Below, one piece after another: positions 23,689 to 33,146 of a stretch of 64,000 bases of DNA (position 1 is the first letter of the stretch; each line of letters starts with the position of its first letter). Position numbers and translations under genes: made by a program. The stretch spans positions 62,001 through 126,000 of the forward strand of contig NZ_JAUOSB010000006.1 in assembly GCF_030548295.1 (NCBI RefSeq). Direction: 5' to 3'. This DNA comes from Wenyingzhuangia sp. 2_MG-2023 (GTDB taxonomy: Bacteria > Bacteroidota > Bacteroidia > Flavobacteriales > Flavobacteriaceae). The notes below the pieces were generated by a model that searched no databases, was not told the origin of the DNA, and was given only the letters and a program-made list of their open reading frames with translations.

Positions 23689-25797
23689 TTGACCATGCAA
23701 AGTTTTAGATCAGAAATAGAAAATCCAATAGTTCAAAAAGATATTATTGAACTAGGAGATAAAATACAACAGTTTTACGATGGTAAAATTGATGAAGAAA
23801 AATTTAGAAGTTTACGTTTAGCACGTGGTGTTTACGGACAACGTCAGTTTGGTGTTCAAATGATTCGTATCAAATTGCCATATGGTAAAGTAACTTCTGA
23901 TCAATTATTGCGTATTTGTGATGTTTCTGAAGAATATTCTAGAGGACGTTTGCACATTACCACTCGTCAAGACATTCAAATTCACTACGTAAGTTTGGAT
24001 AGAACTCCAGAGTTATGGGCAGAGTTGGAAAAAAGTGACGTGACCATTCGTGAGGCTTGTGGTAACGCTGTTCGTAACGTAACGGCATCACCAGATGCGG
24101 GAATCAATCCAGAGGAGCCTTTTGATGTTTCTCCTTACGCACATGCAGTATTCAAATTTTTCTTACGTAACCCAATTTGTCAAGAATTAGGACGTAAGTT
24201 CAAAGTTTCTTTCTCATCTGCAGATGATGATTCAGCTTTGTCTTACATGCACGATATCGGTTTTATTGCTAAAATCAAAGTGATAGAGGGTAAACCTGTT
24301 TTCGGATTCAAAGTAATGTTAGCAGGTGGATTGGGTTCTCAACCTCGTTTGGCAGATGTAGCTCATGAATTTTTAGCATCAGATAAAATTATTCCTTACA
24401 TGGAATCTATTTTACGTGTTTTTGATAGATATGGTGAACGTTCTAAAAGAGCAAAAGCTCGTTTAAAATTCTTAGTAAAAGACTTAGGATTTGAAGTTTT
24501 TAATGAGTTGGTTGCCAAAGAACAATTGGCATTGTCTAATCAAACAGTAGTTATTAATACAGAAGGTTTTGATAACAATCCAGATGTATCAGCAATTGTA
24601 GCACCAGAAGTAACCATTGAGGATGTGGATGCTTACGAAGCTTGGAAGGCTAGTAATGTATTTGCCCAAAAGCAAGATGGTTTGTTTGCTATTGGAATTA
24701 AAGTAAATATTGGAGACTTTTACTTGCCAGAAGCTAGAGCTTTGGCAGCATTGATTAAAGAATACGCAGCAGATGAATTACGTTTTACGTTGCGTCAAAA
24801 TATATTAGTTCGTCATGTACGTGAGGACTTATTACCTTTCTTTTACACTAAATTAAAAGAATTAGGATTTACAGATTTAGGGTACGAGTCTATTGCAGAC
24901 ATCACAGCATGTCCGGGTACGGATACTTGTAACTTAGGAATAGCATCTTCTACAGGAGCTGCAGAAAAATTAGGAGAAGTTTTGAAAGCGGAATATCCAG
25001 AATTTGCAGTAGATTCTGATTTGGTGATTAAAATTTCTGGATGTATGAATGCTTGTGGACAACACAACTTGTGTAATATTGGTTTCCAAGGAATGTCTAT
25101 CAAGTCAGGAAAATACGTTGCTCCTGCTTTGCAAATTTTGTTAGGTGGAGGAACCTTAGGGAATGGAGAGGGAAGAATTGCAGACAAAGTAATTAAAATT
25201 CCATCTAAAAGAGGACCAGAAGCATTGAGATTGATTTTAAACGATTACATCGAGAATTCTGGAGGTGTTGATTTTATTGAGTATTATGATGAAAAAGGTG
25301 GGCAAAAGTATTTCTATGATTTCTTAAAGCCATTGTCTGATGCTACAAATTTAGAAGATTCTGATTTTATCGATTGGGGTTCTGAAGAAAAATACGAAAC
25401 AGCTGTTGGAGTAGGAGAATGTGCTGGAGTTGTTATTGATTTAGTGGCTACTTTATTGTACGATTCTAAAGATAAATTAACCAATGCTCAAGAAGCTTTG
25501 TCAGCAGGTAAATTAAGTGATGCTATCTATTTTGCATATAGCTCGATAGTACATACAGCTAAAGCAATCTTAACAGCAGAAGGAACAAAAACAAATACCC
25601 ACAATAAAATTATTTCTGATTTTAATGAGATTTTTGTCAAAGGAGGTAAAATTGATTTAGGAATTGATTTTGAATCATTTGTATATCAAATCAACCAAAA
25701 TGCACAATCTACAGAATTTGCAACATCATACATAGCAGATGCAGATAAGTTCTACAATTTAGTAGAAGCTTATAGAGCAGCAGAATTGGCTGAGTAA
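23689..25797 (+). CDS. Sulfite reductase (siroheme) fused to a C-terminal HEPN-like domain
   Basis: A 702-residue protein. Residues 1-550 are a siroheme nitrite/sulfite reductase; the ligand set is C-x5-C in ACPGTDTC and C-x3-C in GCMNAC. Residues ~570-700 are helical (KDKLTNAQEALSAGKLSDAIYF ... EAYRAAEL), as in HEPN domains. I see no clear R-x4-6-H nuclease motif, so the domain may be structural or nucleotide-binding. As the operon also has a ferredoxin-NADP reductase, reduced ferredoxin is the likely donor. It makes sulfide for cysteine synthesis. In this context sulfite is the more likely substrate, but nitrite cannot be excluded. Confidence 0.88.
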   Translation: MTMQSFRSEIENPIVQKDIIELGDKIQQFYDGKIDEEKFRSLRLARGVYGQRQFGVQMIRIKLPYGKVTSDQLLRICDVSEEYSRGRLHITTRQDIQIHYVSLDRTPELWAELEKSDVTIREACGNAVRNVTASPDAGINPEEPFDVSPYAHAVFKFFLRNPICQELGRKFKVSFSSADDDSALSYMHDIGFIAKIKVIEGKPVFGFKVMLAGGLGSQPRLADVAHEFLASDKIIPYMESILRVFDRYGERSKRAKARLKFLVKDLGFEVFNELVAKEQLALSNQTVVINTEGFDNNPDVSAIVAPEVTIEDVDAYEAWKASNVFAQKQDGLFAIGIKVNIGDFYLPEARALAALIKEYAADELRFTLRQNILVRHVREDLLPFFYTKLKELGFTDLGYESIADITACPGTDTCNLGIASSTGAAEKLGEVLKAEYPEFAVDSDLVIKISGCMNACGQHNLCNIGFQGMSIKSGKYVAPALQILLGGGTLGNGEGRIADKVIKIPSKRGPEALRLILNDYIENSGGVDFIEYYDEKGGQKYFYDFLKPLSDATNLEDSDFIDWGSEEKYETAVGVGECAGVVIDLVATLLYDSKDKLTNAQEALSAGKLSDAIYFAYSSIVHTAKAILTAEGTKTNTHNKIISDFNEIFVKGGKIDLGIDFESFVYQINQNAQSTEFATSYIADADKFYNLVEAYRAAELAE

Positions 25798-25868
25798 TTT
25801 TGAAATAATTAAGAAGTTAAGATTGAAGATTTGATTAATTTTGAATCTTCAATTTTAAAACACAACGA

Positions 25869-26624
25869 ATGAACGGAAAATTAACATTAGTAGGAGCGGG
25901 TCCTGGAGATCCTGAATTAATTACACTAAAAGGTGTAAGAGCTTTAAATGAAGCTGATGTTGTTTTGTATGATGCTTTGGCAAACGAAGAATTGTTAAAA
26001 CACGCTCCTAATGCAGAAAAAATCTTTGTTGGAAAACGAAGAGGAATGCATAAGTTCATTCAAGAAAAAATACAAGAACTTATTGTAGCACATGCATTGC
26101 AAGGAAAACATGTAGTTCGTTTGAAAGGTGGAGATCCTTTTATTTTTGGTCGTGGAGCCGAAGAGTTGAAATATGTTTTAGAAAAAGGAATTGATTTTGA
26201 CATCGTTTCTGGAGTAACATCAGCCATTGCAGCACCTGCTAGTTACGGAATTTCACTAACCCAAAGGGGAGTGAATGAGAGTTTTAGAGTGATAACAGGA
26301 ACTACTTCGGATGTTGAATTAAGTGAAGATGTTGCAGCAGCAGCAGGTTCTAACGTAACCATTGTTGTTTTAATGGGGATGAGCAAGTTGGAAAAAATTG
26401 TGAATGCCTTTTTAGCACATGGAAAAACAGAAATACCTGTGGCTATTATAGAAAATGGAACTAAGGATGTTGAGCGTTTGGCTGTTGGTAAAATCAATAC
26501 AATTTTAAACATCATCAATGAAAAAGGTTTGACCAATCCATCTATGATTGTCATTGGTGAAACGGTGAAAGAGAGCGAAGTGTTGTATAACTATTTGTTG
26601 AACAAAAAAGGACAAGCATTGTAA
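25869..26624 (+). CDS. cobA: Uroporphyrinogen-III C-methyltransferase
   Basis: A 251-residue SAM-dependent methylase. VGAGPGDPELITLKGVRAL at the N-terminus and GGDPFIFGRGAEE near residue 85 are the family marks. It methylates uroporphyrinogen III twice to give precorrin-2 for siroheme. It overlaps the next gene by 1 bp, so the two functions of CysG are split into two coupled genes. Both the sulfite and nitrite reductases in this window need siroheme. Confidence 0.95.
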   Translation: MNGKLTLVGAGPGDPELITLKGVRALNEADVVLYDALANEELLKHAPNAEKIFVGKRRGMHKFIQEKIQELIVAHALQGKHVVRLKGGDPFIFGRGAEELKYVLEKGIDFDIVSGVTSAIAAPASYGISLTQRGVNESFRVITGTTSDVELSEDVAAAAGSNVTIVVLMGMSKLEKIVNAFLAHGKTEIPVAIIENGTKDVERLAVGKINTILNIINEKGLTNPSMIVIGETVKESEVLYNYLLNKKGQAL

Positions 26625-27220
26625 TGGAAAAGAATCAATTGTATCCCGTTTTTTTAAAAGTAACAGCCTTAAATACACTGATTGTAGGAGGAGGAAATGT
26701 GGCTTTAGAAAAGTTGTCTTTTTTGCTGAAATCTAGTCCAGATGCTAAGGTAACCATGATTTCTCCTTTTTATAGAGAAGAAACCATTGCCAAAGCAAAG
26801 GAAGGAAAGGTTAGAATGGTTGTAGGAAATTACGATAGTAGTTTGTTGGAAGGTAAACACATTGTAATTGCAACTACGGATATTCCCACTGTAAATTTAC
26901 AGGTTTATAACGACTGTAAAGAGCGTGCTATTTTGGTGAATTTGGCAGACAATCCTCCATATTGCGATTTTTATATGGGTGGAATTGTAACCAAAGGAAA
27001 TGTGAAAATTGGAATTTCTACCAATGGAAAATCTCCAACAATGGCAAAACGTTTGCGTCAGTTTTTTGAATCTGTATTGCCAGATAATATAGATGATTTG
27101 GCAGAGTATCTAAACAAATACAGAGACACTATCAAAGGAAATTTTGAAGAGAAAGTAGAGAAGATGAACGAATTTACCAAAGGTTTGGTAGGAGACGTAA
27201 AAGACAAGATAAAAGAGTAA
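26624..27220 (+). CDS. Precorrin-2 dehydrogenase/sirohydrochlorin ferrochelatase (siroheme synthase)
   Basis: The 198 residues match the N-terminal half of CysG, or yeast Met8: an NAD-binding motif VGGGNVALEKL near residue 21 and the block NLADNPPYCDFYMGGIV, followed by KGNVKIGISTNGKSPTMAKRLRQ. It oxidises precorrin-2 and inserts iron, ending the siroheme pathway begun by the preceding gene. The start overlaps the methyltransferase stop by 1 bp. Confidence 0.93.
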   Translation: MEKNQLYPVFLKVTALNTLIVGGGNVALEKLSFLLKSSPDAKVTMISPFYREETIAKAKEGKVRMVVGNYDSSLLEGKHIVIATTDIPTVNLQVYNDCKERAILVNLADNPPYCDFYMGGIVTKGNVKIGISTNGKSPTMAKRLRQFFESVLPDNIDDLAEYLNKYRDTIKGNFEEKVEKMNEFTKGLVGDVKDKIKE

Positions 27221-27298
27221 AAAGTAGTGGCTAATTGAATAATTATTCAGATTTTTGCAGCTGTTATTTAAAATGATAATAAATAAAAAAGTAAGATA

Positions 27299-28351
27299 AT
27301 GATTAAAACAGATATCTTAATCATCGGAGCAGGACCTGTAGGTATGTTTGCGGTATTCGAAGCAGGTTTATTAAAATTACGTTGTCACTTAATTGATGCA
27401 TTAGCTCAGCCAGGTGGACAATGTTCAGAAATATATCCTAAGAAACCAATATATGATATTCCGGCTTATCCAGAAGTTTTAGCAGGTGATTTGATAGATA
27501 ATTTAGCGGAACAAATCAAACCTTTTGAGCCTGGTTATACGTTAGGAGAAAGAGCTCAGACGATTGAAAAATTAGAAGATGGTACTTTTAAAGTAACTAC
27601 AAACAAAGGTACAGAGCATTTTGCACCAACAGTATTTATTGCTGGTGGTTTGGGATCTTTTGAGCCTCGTAAACCACCTATTAAGGAATTGGTTGATTTT
27701 GAAGATAAAGGAGTAGAATATATTATTCGTGATCCAGAATTATATCGTGATAAGCGTGTGGTAATTTCAGGAGGTGGAGATTCGGCTTTAGACTGGTCTA
27801 TTTTCTTGTCTGATGTAGCTAGCGAGGTTTCTTTAGTACACAGAAGAAACGAATTCCGTGGAGCTTTAGATTCAGTAGAAAAAGTTGCTGAATTGTCGAA
27901 ATCAGGAAAAATCAACTTGATTACAGATGCTGAGGTAAAAGGAATTAATGGTGATGGAAAAGTGGAGTCAGTATTGATCAAACACAAAACAGATGGTGAT
28001 ATCATCAAAGAATGTGATCATTTTATTCCATTATTCGGATTGTCTCCAAAATTGGGGCCTATTGCAGATTGGGGATTAGAGATTGAGAAAAACGCGATTG
28101 TTGTAAACAATGCATTAGATTATTCTACAAACATACCTGGTATTTTTGCTATTGGAGATGTAAACACTTATCCTGGTAAATTAAAATTGATCCTTTGTGG
28201 TTTCCACGAAGCTACGATTGCAGTACAATTTGCGTATAACATTATCAACCCAGGTAAACGTTATGTAATGAAATATACAACTGTAAATGGAGTTGAAGGA
28301 TTTGATGGAGAAAAGAAAGAAGCTAAAAAAGCAGTTGTAAAAAGTATGTAA
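27299..28351 (+). CDS. Ferredoxin-NADP reductase, thioredoxin-reductase-like type
   Basis: The 350-residue FAD protein has IIGAGPVGMFAVFEAG at the N-terminus, PGGQCSEIYPKKPIYDIP, the NADP site SGGGDSALDW near 160 and the C-terminal GIFAIGDVNTYPGKLKLI. It has no CxxC redox pair, which separates it from thioredoxin reductases and puts it in the YumC/FNR group. It probably keeps ferredoxin reduced for the sulfite reductase, as the last gene of the operon. A strong terminator follows. Confidence 0.9.
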   Translation: MIKTDILIIGAGPVGMFAVFEAGLLKLRCHLIDALAQPGGQCSEIYPKKPIYDIPAYPEVLAGDLIDNLAEQIKPFEPGYTLGERAQTIEKLEDGTFKVTTNKGTEHFAPTVFIAGGLGSFEPRKPPIKELVDFEDKGVEYIIRDPELYRDKRVVISGGGDSALDWSIFLSDVASEVSLVHRRNEFRGALDSVEKVAELSKSGKINLITDAEVKGINGDGKVESVLIKHKTDGDIIKECDHFIPLFGLSPKLGPIADWGLEIEKNAIVVNNALDYSTNIPGIFAIGDVNTYPGKLKLILCGFHEATIAVQFAYNIINPGKRYVMKYTTVNGVEGFDGEKKEAKKAVVKSM

Positions 28352-28391
28352 TTATATGAAAATGTTTCATTAGCAAACAAAATTTATATTT

Positions 28392-28424
28392 AAAACCTCA
28401 AGTATTTTCTTGAGGTTTTTTATT
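28392..28424 (+). terminator. Terminator of the sulfate assimilation operon
   Basis: AAAACCTCAAG (28392-28402) and CTTGAGGTTTT (28409-28419) form a perfect 11-bp stem with a 6-base loop and a T run. It lies 40 bp after the reductase stop. Confidence 0.85.
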
Positions 28425-28452
28425 TTCTATTATTTTTACAAAAACACTAAGA

Positions 28453-29517
28453 ATGACTCTATTAATAGTTTATGCAGTTTTATCCATATTTTTCTCTTTT
28501 TTATGCTCTATCCTAGAAGCAGTTTTGTTAAGCATTACTCCAACGTTTATCAATATACAAAAGAATGAAGGCAAAGGTTATGCTAAGGATTTAGAGATCT
28601 TAAAAAAAGATGTTGACAAACCTTTGATTGCAATTTTAACCATCAACACCATTGCTCATACCGTAGGAGCTATTATGGTAGGGGCAGAGGCTAAAAAAAC
28701 TTTTAGTGATGATGGTAATGGAGTGTTTATTGTATCTGCAATTATGACGCTTTTAATTCTAGTAGCTTCAGAAATTATTCCCAAAACCATAGGAGCAACT
28801 TATTGGAAATCTTTAGCAGGTTTTACAACCAAGGCTTTACATATTTTAATTTTTATTTGTAAATACACAGGGTTGATTTGGACTCTTCAATTGTTTACCA
28901 GGTTATTTGGTAAAGGTGGTCATGGAGAAAGTGTATTGAGTAGAGAAGATTTTTCGGCCATGGCAGAAATTGCTCATAAAGAAGGTGTTTTTCAAGAGAA
29001 TGAAAGTATTGTGATAAAAAACTTACTGAATTTTGAAGAGATTTTGACCCAAAATGTGATGACTCCAAGAACAATGTTAAAAACAGCAGATGCTTCTCAG
29101 ACCATACAATCTTTCTTTAATGAAAATAAAGAATTACGATTTTCAAGAATTCCCATATATACAGATAATTCTGATAATATTACAGGGTTCTTCTTAAAAA
29201 CGGAATTGCTAAGGGCTATTATTGATGGTAAAGGTCATGAAAAATTAGTCACTTTACAAAGACAGATTATCATTACTGATAGAAATTTATCATTACCACT
29301 TCTTTTTGATAAATTGATTGAACAAAGAGAGCACATTGCTTTAGTGGTAGATGAATATGGTTCAGTAAGTGGATTGGTAACCCAAGAAGATGTTATTGAA
29401 ACGTTGTTAGGTTTAGAAATTATGGATGAAAATGATAGAATTGCTGACTTACAAGGTTTGGCAAGAAAAAATTGGGAAGAAAGAGCTAAGAAATTAGGTA
29501 TTATTACTAAAGAGTAA
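28453..29517 (+). CDS. CNNM/CorC-type membrane protein with CBS domains
   Basis: A 354-residue protein. Residues 1-150 form the DUF21/CNNM membrane domain (four hydrophobic stretches; a SEIIPKTIGATYW block near 110-125), and ~195-330 are a CBS pair (FEEILTQNVMTPRTM; LALVVDEYGSVSGLVTQEDVIETLLG). The C-terminal CorC_HlyC domain is absent. The family is linked to Mg2+ or other cation movement, but the substrate here is unknown. The gene stands alone. Confidence 0.88.
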   Translation: MTLLIVYAVLSIFFSFLCSILEAVLLSITPTFINIQKNEGKGYAKDLEILKKDVDKPLIAILTINTIAHTVGAIMVGAEAKKTFSDDGNGVFIVSAIMTLLILVASEIIPKTIGATYWKSLAGFTTKALHILIFICKYTGLIWTLQLFTRLFGKGGHGESVLSREDFSAMAEIAHKEGVFQENESIVIKNLLNFEEILTQNVMTPRTMLKTADASQTIQSFFNENKELRFSRIPIYTDNSDNITGFFLKTELLRAIIDGKGHEKLVTLQRQIIITDRNLSLPLLFDKLIEQREHIALVVDEYGSVSGLVTQEDVIETLLGLEIMDENDRIADLQGLARKNWEERAKKLGIITKE

Positions 29518-29553
29518 TTATGTGACTAGGATATAAAAAACTTCTCTTTTTTA

Positions 29554-30477
29554 TTATTTGTTACTACTTAATATTTTAAATTTTCCGTTGATGACAAATA
29601 CGGCAAGAATTCCCAACGCACCACCAACAATGGTATTCCATAAAATGGTTTCTCCAATAAAAATCCACGAAGCTAAAACAGCGGTACTAGGAACAATAAA
29701 GATATAAGTGCTGGCTTTTTCTGCACCTATTCTAGCAGTTACATACAAAAAACAAGTAGTTGCTAAGGCTGAATTGATGACTCCAAAATATAAAATATTT
29801 AACCAGAATTTAGAATCTGCAGTTCTAAATAATTCGATAAGTTCATTATAATTCACAAAAAACAGCAAGATAAAAGCAGTAAAAATATGAGTCCACAAAC
29901 TAAAACCAATTGCATTTCCAAACTTGTTAGCATGCGAACTTATTTTGCTCATAACTGCCCAAACAAAAGCCGCTAATAAAAAGTAAACGTTTCCAGGCTC
30001 TAATATAACACTTGTGTTGTTCCAGACTTTTAAAAGTACCATTCCTGCAATAAATCCCAAGGCCAAACCAATGTATTCTTGTTTTTTAGGAAGCAATTTG
30101 CTTATAAACAAACCAATAATATACGCAATAATAGGGTTGATGGTTGTTACTAAGACTCCACCAGCTCCAGGAAACCCCTCGTGTACACCTTTGAAAAAGA
30201 ACAAAGTGTATAGTAAAATAAAAACGGAAGCTCCAACTACATGAAACCATCCCTTTTTAGAAACAGATCTTTTTATGTTGGCAAAATAAGTAAGAGGCAA
30301 TAAAGTTAAAGGAACTAGCACAAATCTTAAAAAAGACAAGTTTAGAGCACTGGTATAAGTCCCTAATATTTTGGCACTACTCCAGCTAATTCCCCAAGTA
30401 CACATACTTATGATCATAGCTGCTAACAACCATTTCTCATTTTTTGTTTTTGGTTGGTTGGTGGTTTGTTTCGTCAT
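29554..30477 (-). CDS. EamA/DMT-family membrane transporter
   Basis: A 307-residue protein of about ten membrane segments in two repeats, as in EamA (DMT) exporters; the repeats start near ISMCTWGISWSSAKIL and FLLAAFVWAVMSKISS. The substrate cannot be told from sequence. It starts 13 bp after the DEAD-box gene ends, in the same direction, so the two may be co-transcribed. Confidence 0.85.
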   Translation of the reverse strand: MTKQTTNQPKTKNEKWLLAAMIISMCTWGISWSSAKILGTYTSALNLSFLRFVLVPLTLLPLTYFANIKRSVSKKGWFHVVGASVFILLYTLFFFKGVHEGFPGAGGVLVTTINPIIAYIIGLFISKLLPKKQEYIGLALGFIAGMVLLKVWNNTSVILEPGNVYFLLAAFVWAVMSKISSHANKFGNAIGFSLWTHIFTAFILLFFVNYNELIELFRTADSKFWLNILYFGVINSALATTCFLYVTARIGAEKASTYIFIVPSTAVLASWIFIGETILWNTIVGGALGILAVFVINGKFKILSSNK

Positions 30478-30490
30478 GTTGATGTGAGAG

Positions 30491-31801
30491 TTATATTTCA
30501 GTAATTCGGACTTTTTTCTTTTTCAATCTTTCGTTATTGACTAGGTCTAGTAAAGAATGTGTGTTTTTTACTTTGACAGAAACAAAAGCACAGTCGTGTT
30601 TTAGCTCAATCACTCCAACTTGGTTTCCTGATAAGTTTCCTTTTTTAATCAACAAACCAGCAATGTCTCCTTTAGATATTTTGTCTTGTCTTCCTCCAGA
30701 AATAAACAAAGTTTTCCACGGTGATGGTTCTGGTAAAGAATCTTGTTGTAAATGGGTTACATCATCAATATTGATGAAATCGGGTAAGTTTTCTTTTTTC
30801 CATTGAATCACATAAGCGGTTCCTTCTTTATGCATTCTTGCGGTTCTACCATTTCTATGAGTAAATTCCTCTACTTTTAAAGGCAGTTGGTAGTGAATTA
30901 AAAAATCAATTTCGGGAATGTCCAAACCACGAGCAGCCAAATCGGTTGCAATTAAAATGTTGTAAGTTCCATTACGAAATTTTATCAAAGCACGTTCTCT
31001 ATCTTTTTGTTCCAAACCTCCATAAAAACAACCGTGTGGAATTTCATGATCGTTTAAATAATCACTTACTCTAGCAATACTGTCTTTAAAGTTGCAAAAA
31101 ATGATTCCTGATTTGTTTCCAATATGGCAAAGTGTATCTATTAAAGTTTTCAGTTTGTCTTTGTCTGGAGACAATACTTTCTGGATGATCAATTGGGATT
31201 TTTTCTCACTTAAAAAATTGATTTCAACAGGATTTTGAATTCCAACAAATTTTGGAATCTCAATCTCTTGAGTTGCTGAGGTCAAAATTTTTTGTTTTAA
31301 TTGTGGTAGCAAACGAACAATCTCACTCATTTCTTCTTCAAAACCGACTTCTAGAGATTTGTCAAACTCATCTAAAATTAATGTAGCAATGTCAAACGTT
31401 TCAAAACTTCCTTTACGTAAGTGATCAGCAATTCGTCCTGGAGTTCCAATTAGTACCGTTGGTGTGTGGGCTAGTTCTATTTTGTCTTTAGACATAGGTC
31501 TACCACCATATACACAATTGGCTTTGTAACCAGTTCCCATTTCTCTAAAAACCTGCTCTATTTGTATGGCCAATTCTCTAGAAGGGGTAATGATTAAGGT
31601 TTGTACTTCTTTGCTATCAATGTTCAATTTAGCCAACATAGGCAATAAAAAGGCCAAGGTTTTCCCTGTTCCAGTAGGAGATAACAAAACAACATCTTTG
31701 TTAGTTGCAATGGCTTCTTGAGCCGATTTTTGCATAGGATTTAGCTGTGTAATTCCTAATTTAGAAAGAATACTAGCTTGATTTTTATAGTTTGTAGACA
31801 T
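30491..31801 (-). CDS. DEAD-box RNA helicase, DbpA-like
   Basis: The ATG at 31801 gives 436 residues (MSTNYKNQASILSKLGI); 15 codons upstream in frame give no family similarity. Q motif TQLNPMQKSAQ, motif I SPTGTGKT, motif II LDEFDK (DEFD rather than DEAD), motif III SAT, motif VI HRNGRTAR. The last ~70 residues look like the DbpA RNA-binding domain that binds 23S rRNA. A role in ribosome assembly is likely. Confidence 0.9.
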   Translation of the reverse strand: MSTNYKNQASILSKLGITQLNPMQKSAQEAIATNKDVVLLSPTGTGKTLAFLLPMLAKLNIDSKEVQTLIITPSRELAIQIEQVFREMGTGYKANCVYGGRPMSKDKIELAHTPTVLIGTPGRIADHLRKGSFETFDIATLILDEFDKSLEVGFEEEMSEIVRLLPQLKQKILTSATQEIEIPKFVGIQNPVEINFLSEKKSQLIIQKVLSPDKDKLKTLIDTLCHIGNKSGIIFCNFKDSIARVSDYLNDHEIPHGCFYGGLEQKDRERALIKFRNGTYNILIATDLAARGLDIPEIDFLIHYQLPLKVEEFTHRNGRTARMHKEGTAYVIQWKKENLPDFINIDDVTHLQQDSLPEPSPWKTLFISGGRQDKISKGDIAGLLIKKGNLSGNQVGVIELKHDCAFVSVKVKNTHSLLDLVNNERLKKKKVRITEI

Positions 31802-32131
31802 TGTTGTAGCGTGTAATTGTTTTGTGTGTAAATTTAACGTAAACAAAGAACAAAATAGATTGTGTTTTGGGGAAATGTAAAGTTTTTTAATAGAGGTAAG
31901 TAGCTATTAAAATTTAGAAATAACAAAATCTAATCTTTTTTGCTTGGGATCAACTTAAATATAATTACTTAACAATTTTCAAAAATAGGAGCTATATGCA
32001 AACCTAGTTTTGTTAAATTCAAAATTGGTATAACTACAATTACTTATATAGTGATTAAAATAAAAACATCTATTATCCGACAGTAAATTACTTAAACACG
32101 ACATTTTTATTGTTTTGAAATTAATCTTATT
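31802..32131. other. Intergenic region between the helicase and AraC genes
   Basis: AT-rich, no convincing small ORF, hairpin or repeat seen on either strand. It must contain the minus-strand helicase promoter and the upstream part of the AraC promoter. Confidence 0.3.
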
Positions 32132-32139
32132 TATATTTG
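32132..32139 (+). promoter_or_regulatory. -7 box of the AraC-family gene
   Basis: TATATTTG matches TAnnTTTG. It ends 3 bp before the ATG at 32143, so the transcript would start at or near the start codon. Confidence 0.4.
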
Positions 32140-32142
32140 GGT

Positions 32143-33132
32143 ATGGAAAATGGATTTATCAGTAAGAATATATTAAAAAATTGGGTCAAATTAGCAGAAG
32201 CACGAGGTATAGAGACTTCGTCAATTATTCAGCACTTGAATATTTCTGATAAAGACCCAGTAATTAAGTTTGAGCAGTTTGCTTTGTTTGTGGAATGGAT
32301 ATTGGAAAAAAAAGGAGGTTACCAGTTTGGTTTTGTGTTGGGAGAACAATCAAATATGACTGCTTTGGATATTGTTAGCCAATTAATTCAATCCAATAGA
32401 ACTATTGAAGATGCTTTAGAACAAGATTCTAAGATTTTTAATTTGATGAGCAATGTATTGAGGTTAGATTTTAAAATGATCGAAAATCAAGCTTTGTTAA
32501 TTTTTAACATGGAAGAATCAACCTGCGAGAAATATCCTGAAGTTTGTGAGCAATTACTCATTACTTCTATGATTTTTTCATACTTAAAAATAGCGTATTT
32601 AACTTTTAAGCAACAGCGTCCGTTAAAAGTAGAACTGAGCTTTAAGCCTAGTAATTATGAACAGATAGCTGATTTTTTTAATTGTGATATTGAATTTAAT
32701 AGCAAACAAAACGCTATTATTTTTGATAAAGAAATGATGGAAAAAAAGATTGTTTTTTCTGATTTTGAACTGATATTACATCTTCAGAAATTTGTATGCG
32801 AGAGATTAAAGAAACAAGAAAGGGAACTTTCTTCTTTTTCTGATAGTATTAAACTTATTATTTATAATCTATTAAACCCTAATTTTCCAGGTATAAAAAT
32901 GGTTGCCCGTCAGTTAAATATATCGGAAAGACATATCCAGCGAAAATTAAAAAAAGAAGGAACTACATACTCTAATTTAGCTATAGAGATTAAAAAATCA
33001 ATGTCCCAAGTTTTTTTAAAAAAGAACCTTAGTACTAGAGAAGTTTCTTTTTTGTTAGGATATTCAGAACCGAGCACATTTGTAAGTGCTTTTAAGTTGT
33101 GGTATAATATCTCCCCTCAGAATTTTAAATAA
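32143..33132 (+). CDS. AraC-family transcription regulator
   Basis: The ATG at 32143 gives 329 residues; the frame could start two codons earlier at a TTG. Residues ~10-200 fit the arabinose-binding-type AraC N-terminal domain (the OruR/ArgR-like group), and ~235-325 hold the two helix-turn-helix motifs, with MVARQLNISERHIQRKLKKEG and the AraC hallmark VSFLLGYSEPSTFVSAFKLW. Its target is unknown; no obvious partner operon is adjacent. Confidence 0.88.
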   Translation: MENGFISKNILKNWVKLAEARGIETSSIIQHLNISDKDPVIKFEQFALFVEWILEKKGGYQFGFVLGEQSNMTALDIVSQLIQSNRTIEDALEQDSKIFNLMSNVLRLDFKMIENQALLIFNMEESTCEKYPEVCEQLLITSMIFSYLKIAYLTFKQQRPLKVELSFKPSNYEQIADFFNCDIEFNSKQNAIIFDKEMMEKKIVFSDFELILHLQKFVCERLKKQERELSSFSDSIKLIIYNLLNPNFPGIKMVARQLNISERHIQRKLKKEGTTYSNLAIEIKKSMSQVFLKKNLSTREVSFLLGYSEPSTFVSAFKLWYNISPQNFK

Positions 33133-33146
33133 AATATATATAAATA

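Noticed and set aside
24843-25187. Minus-strand ORF of 114 codons in the sulfite reductase gene
   Set aside because: It is antisense to the siroheme-ligand region, which is clearly the coding strand.
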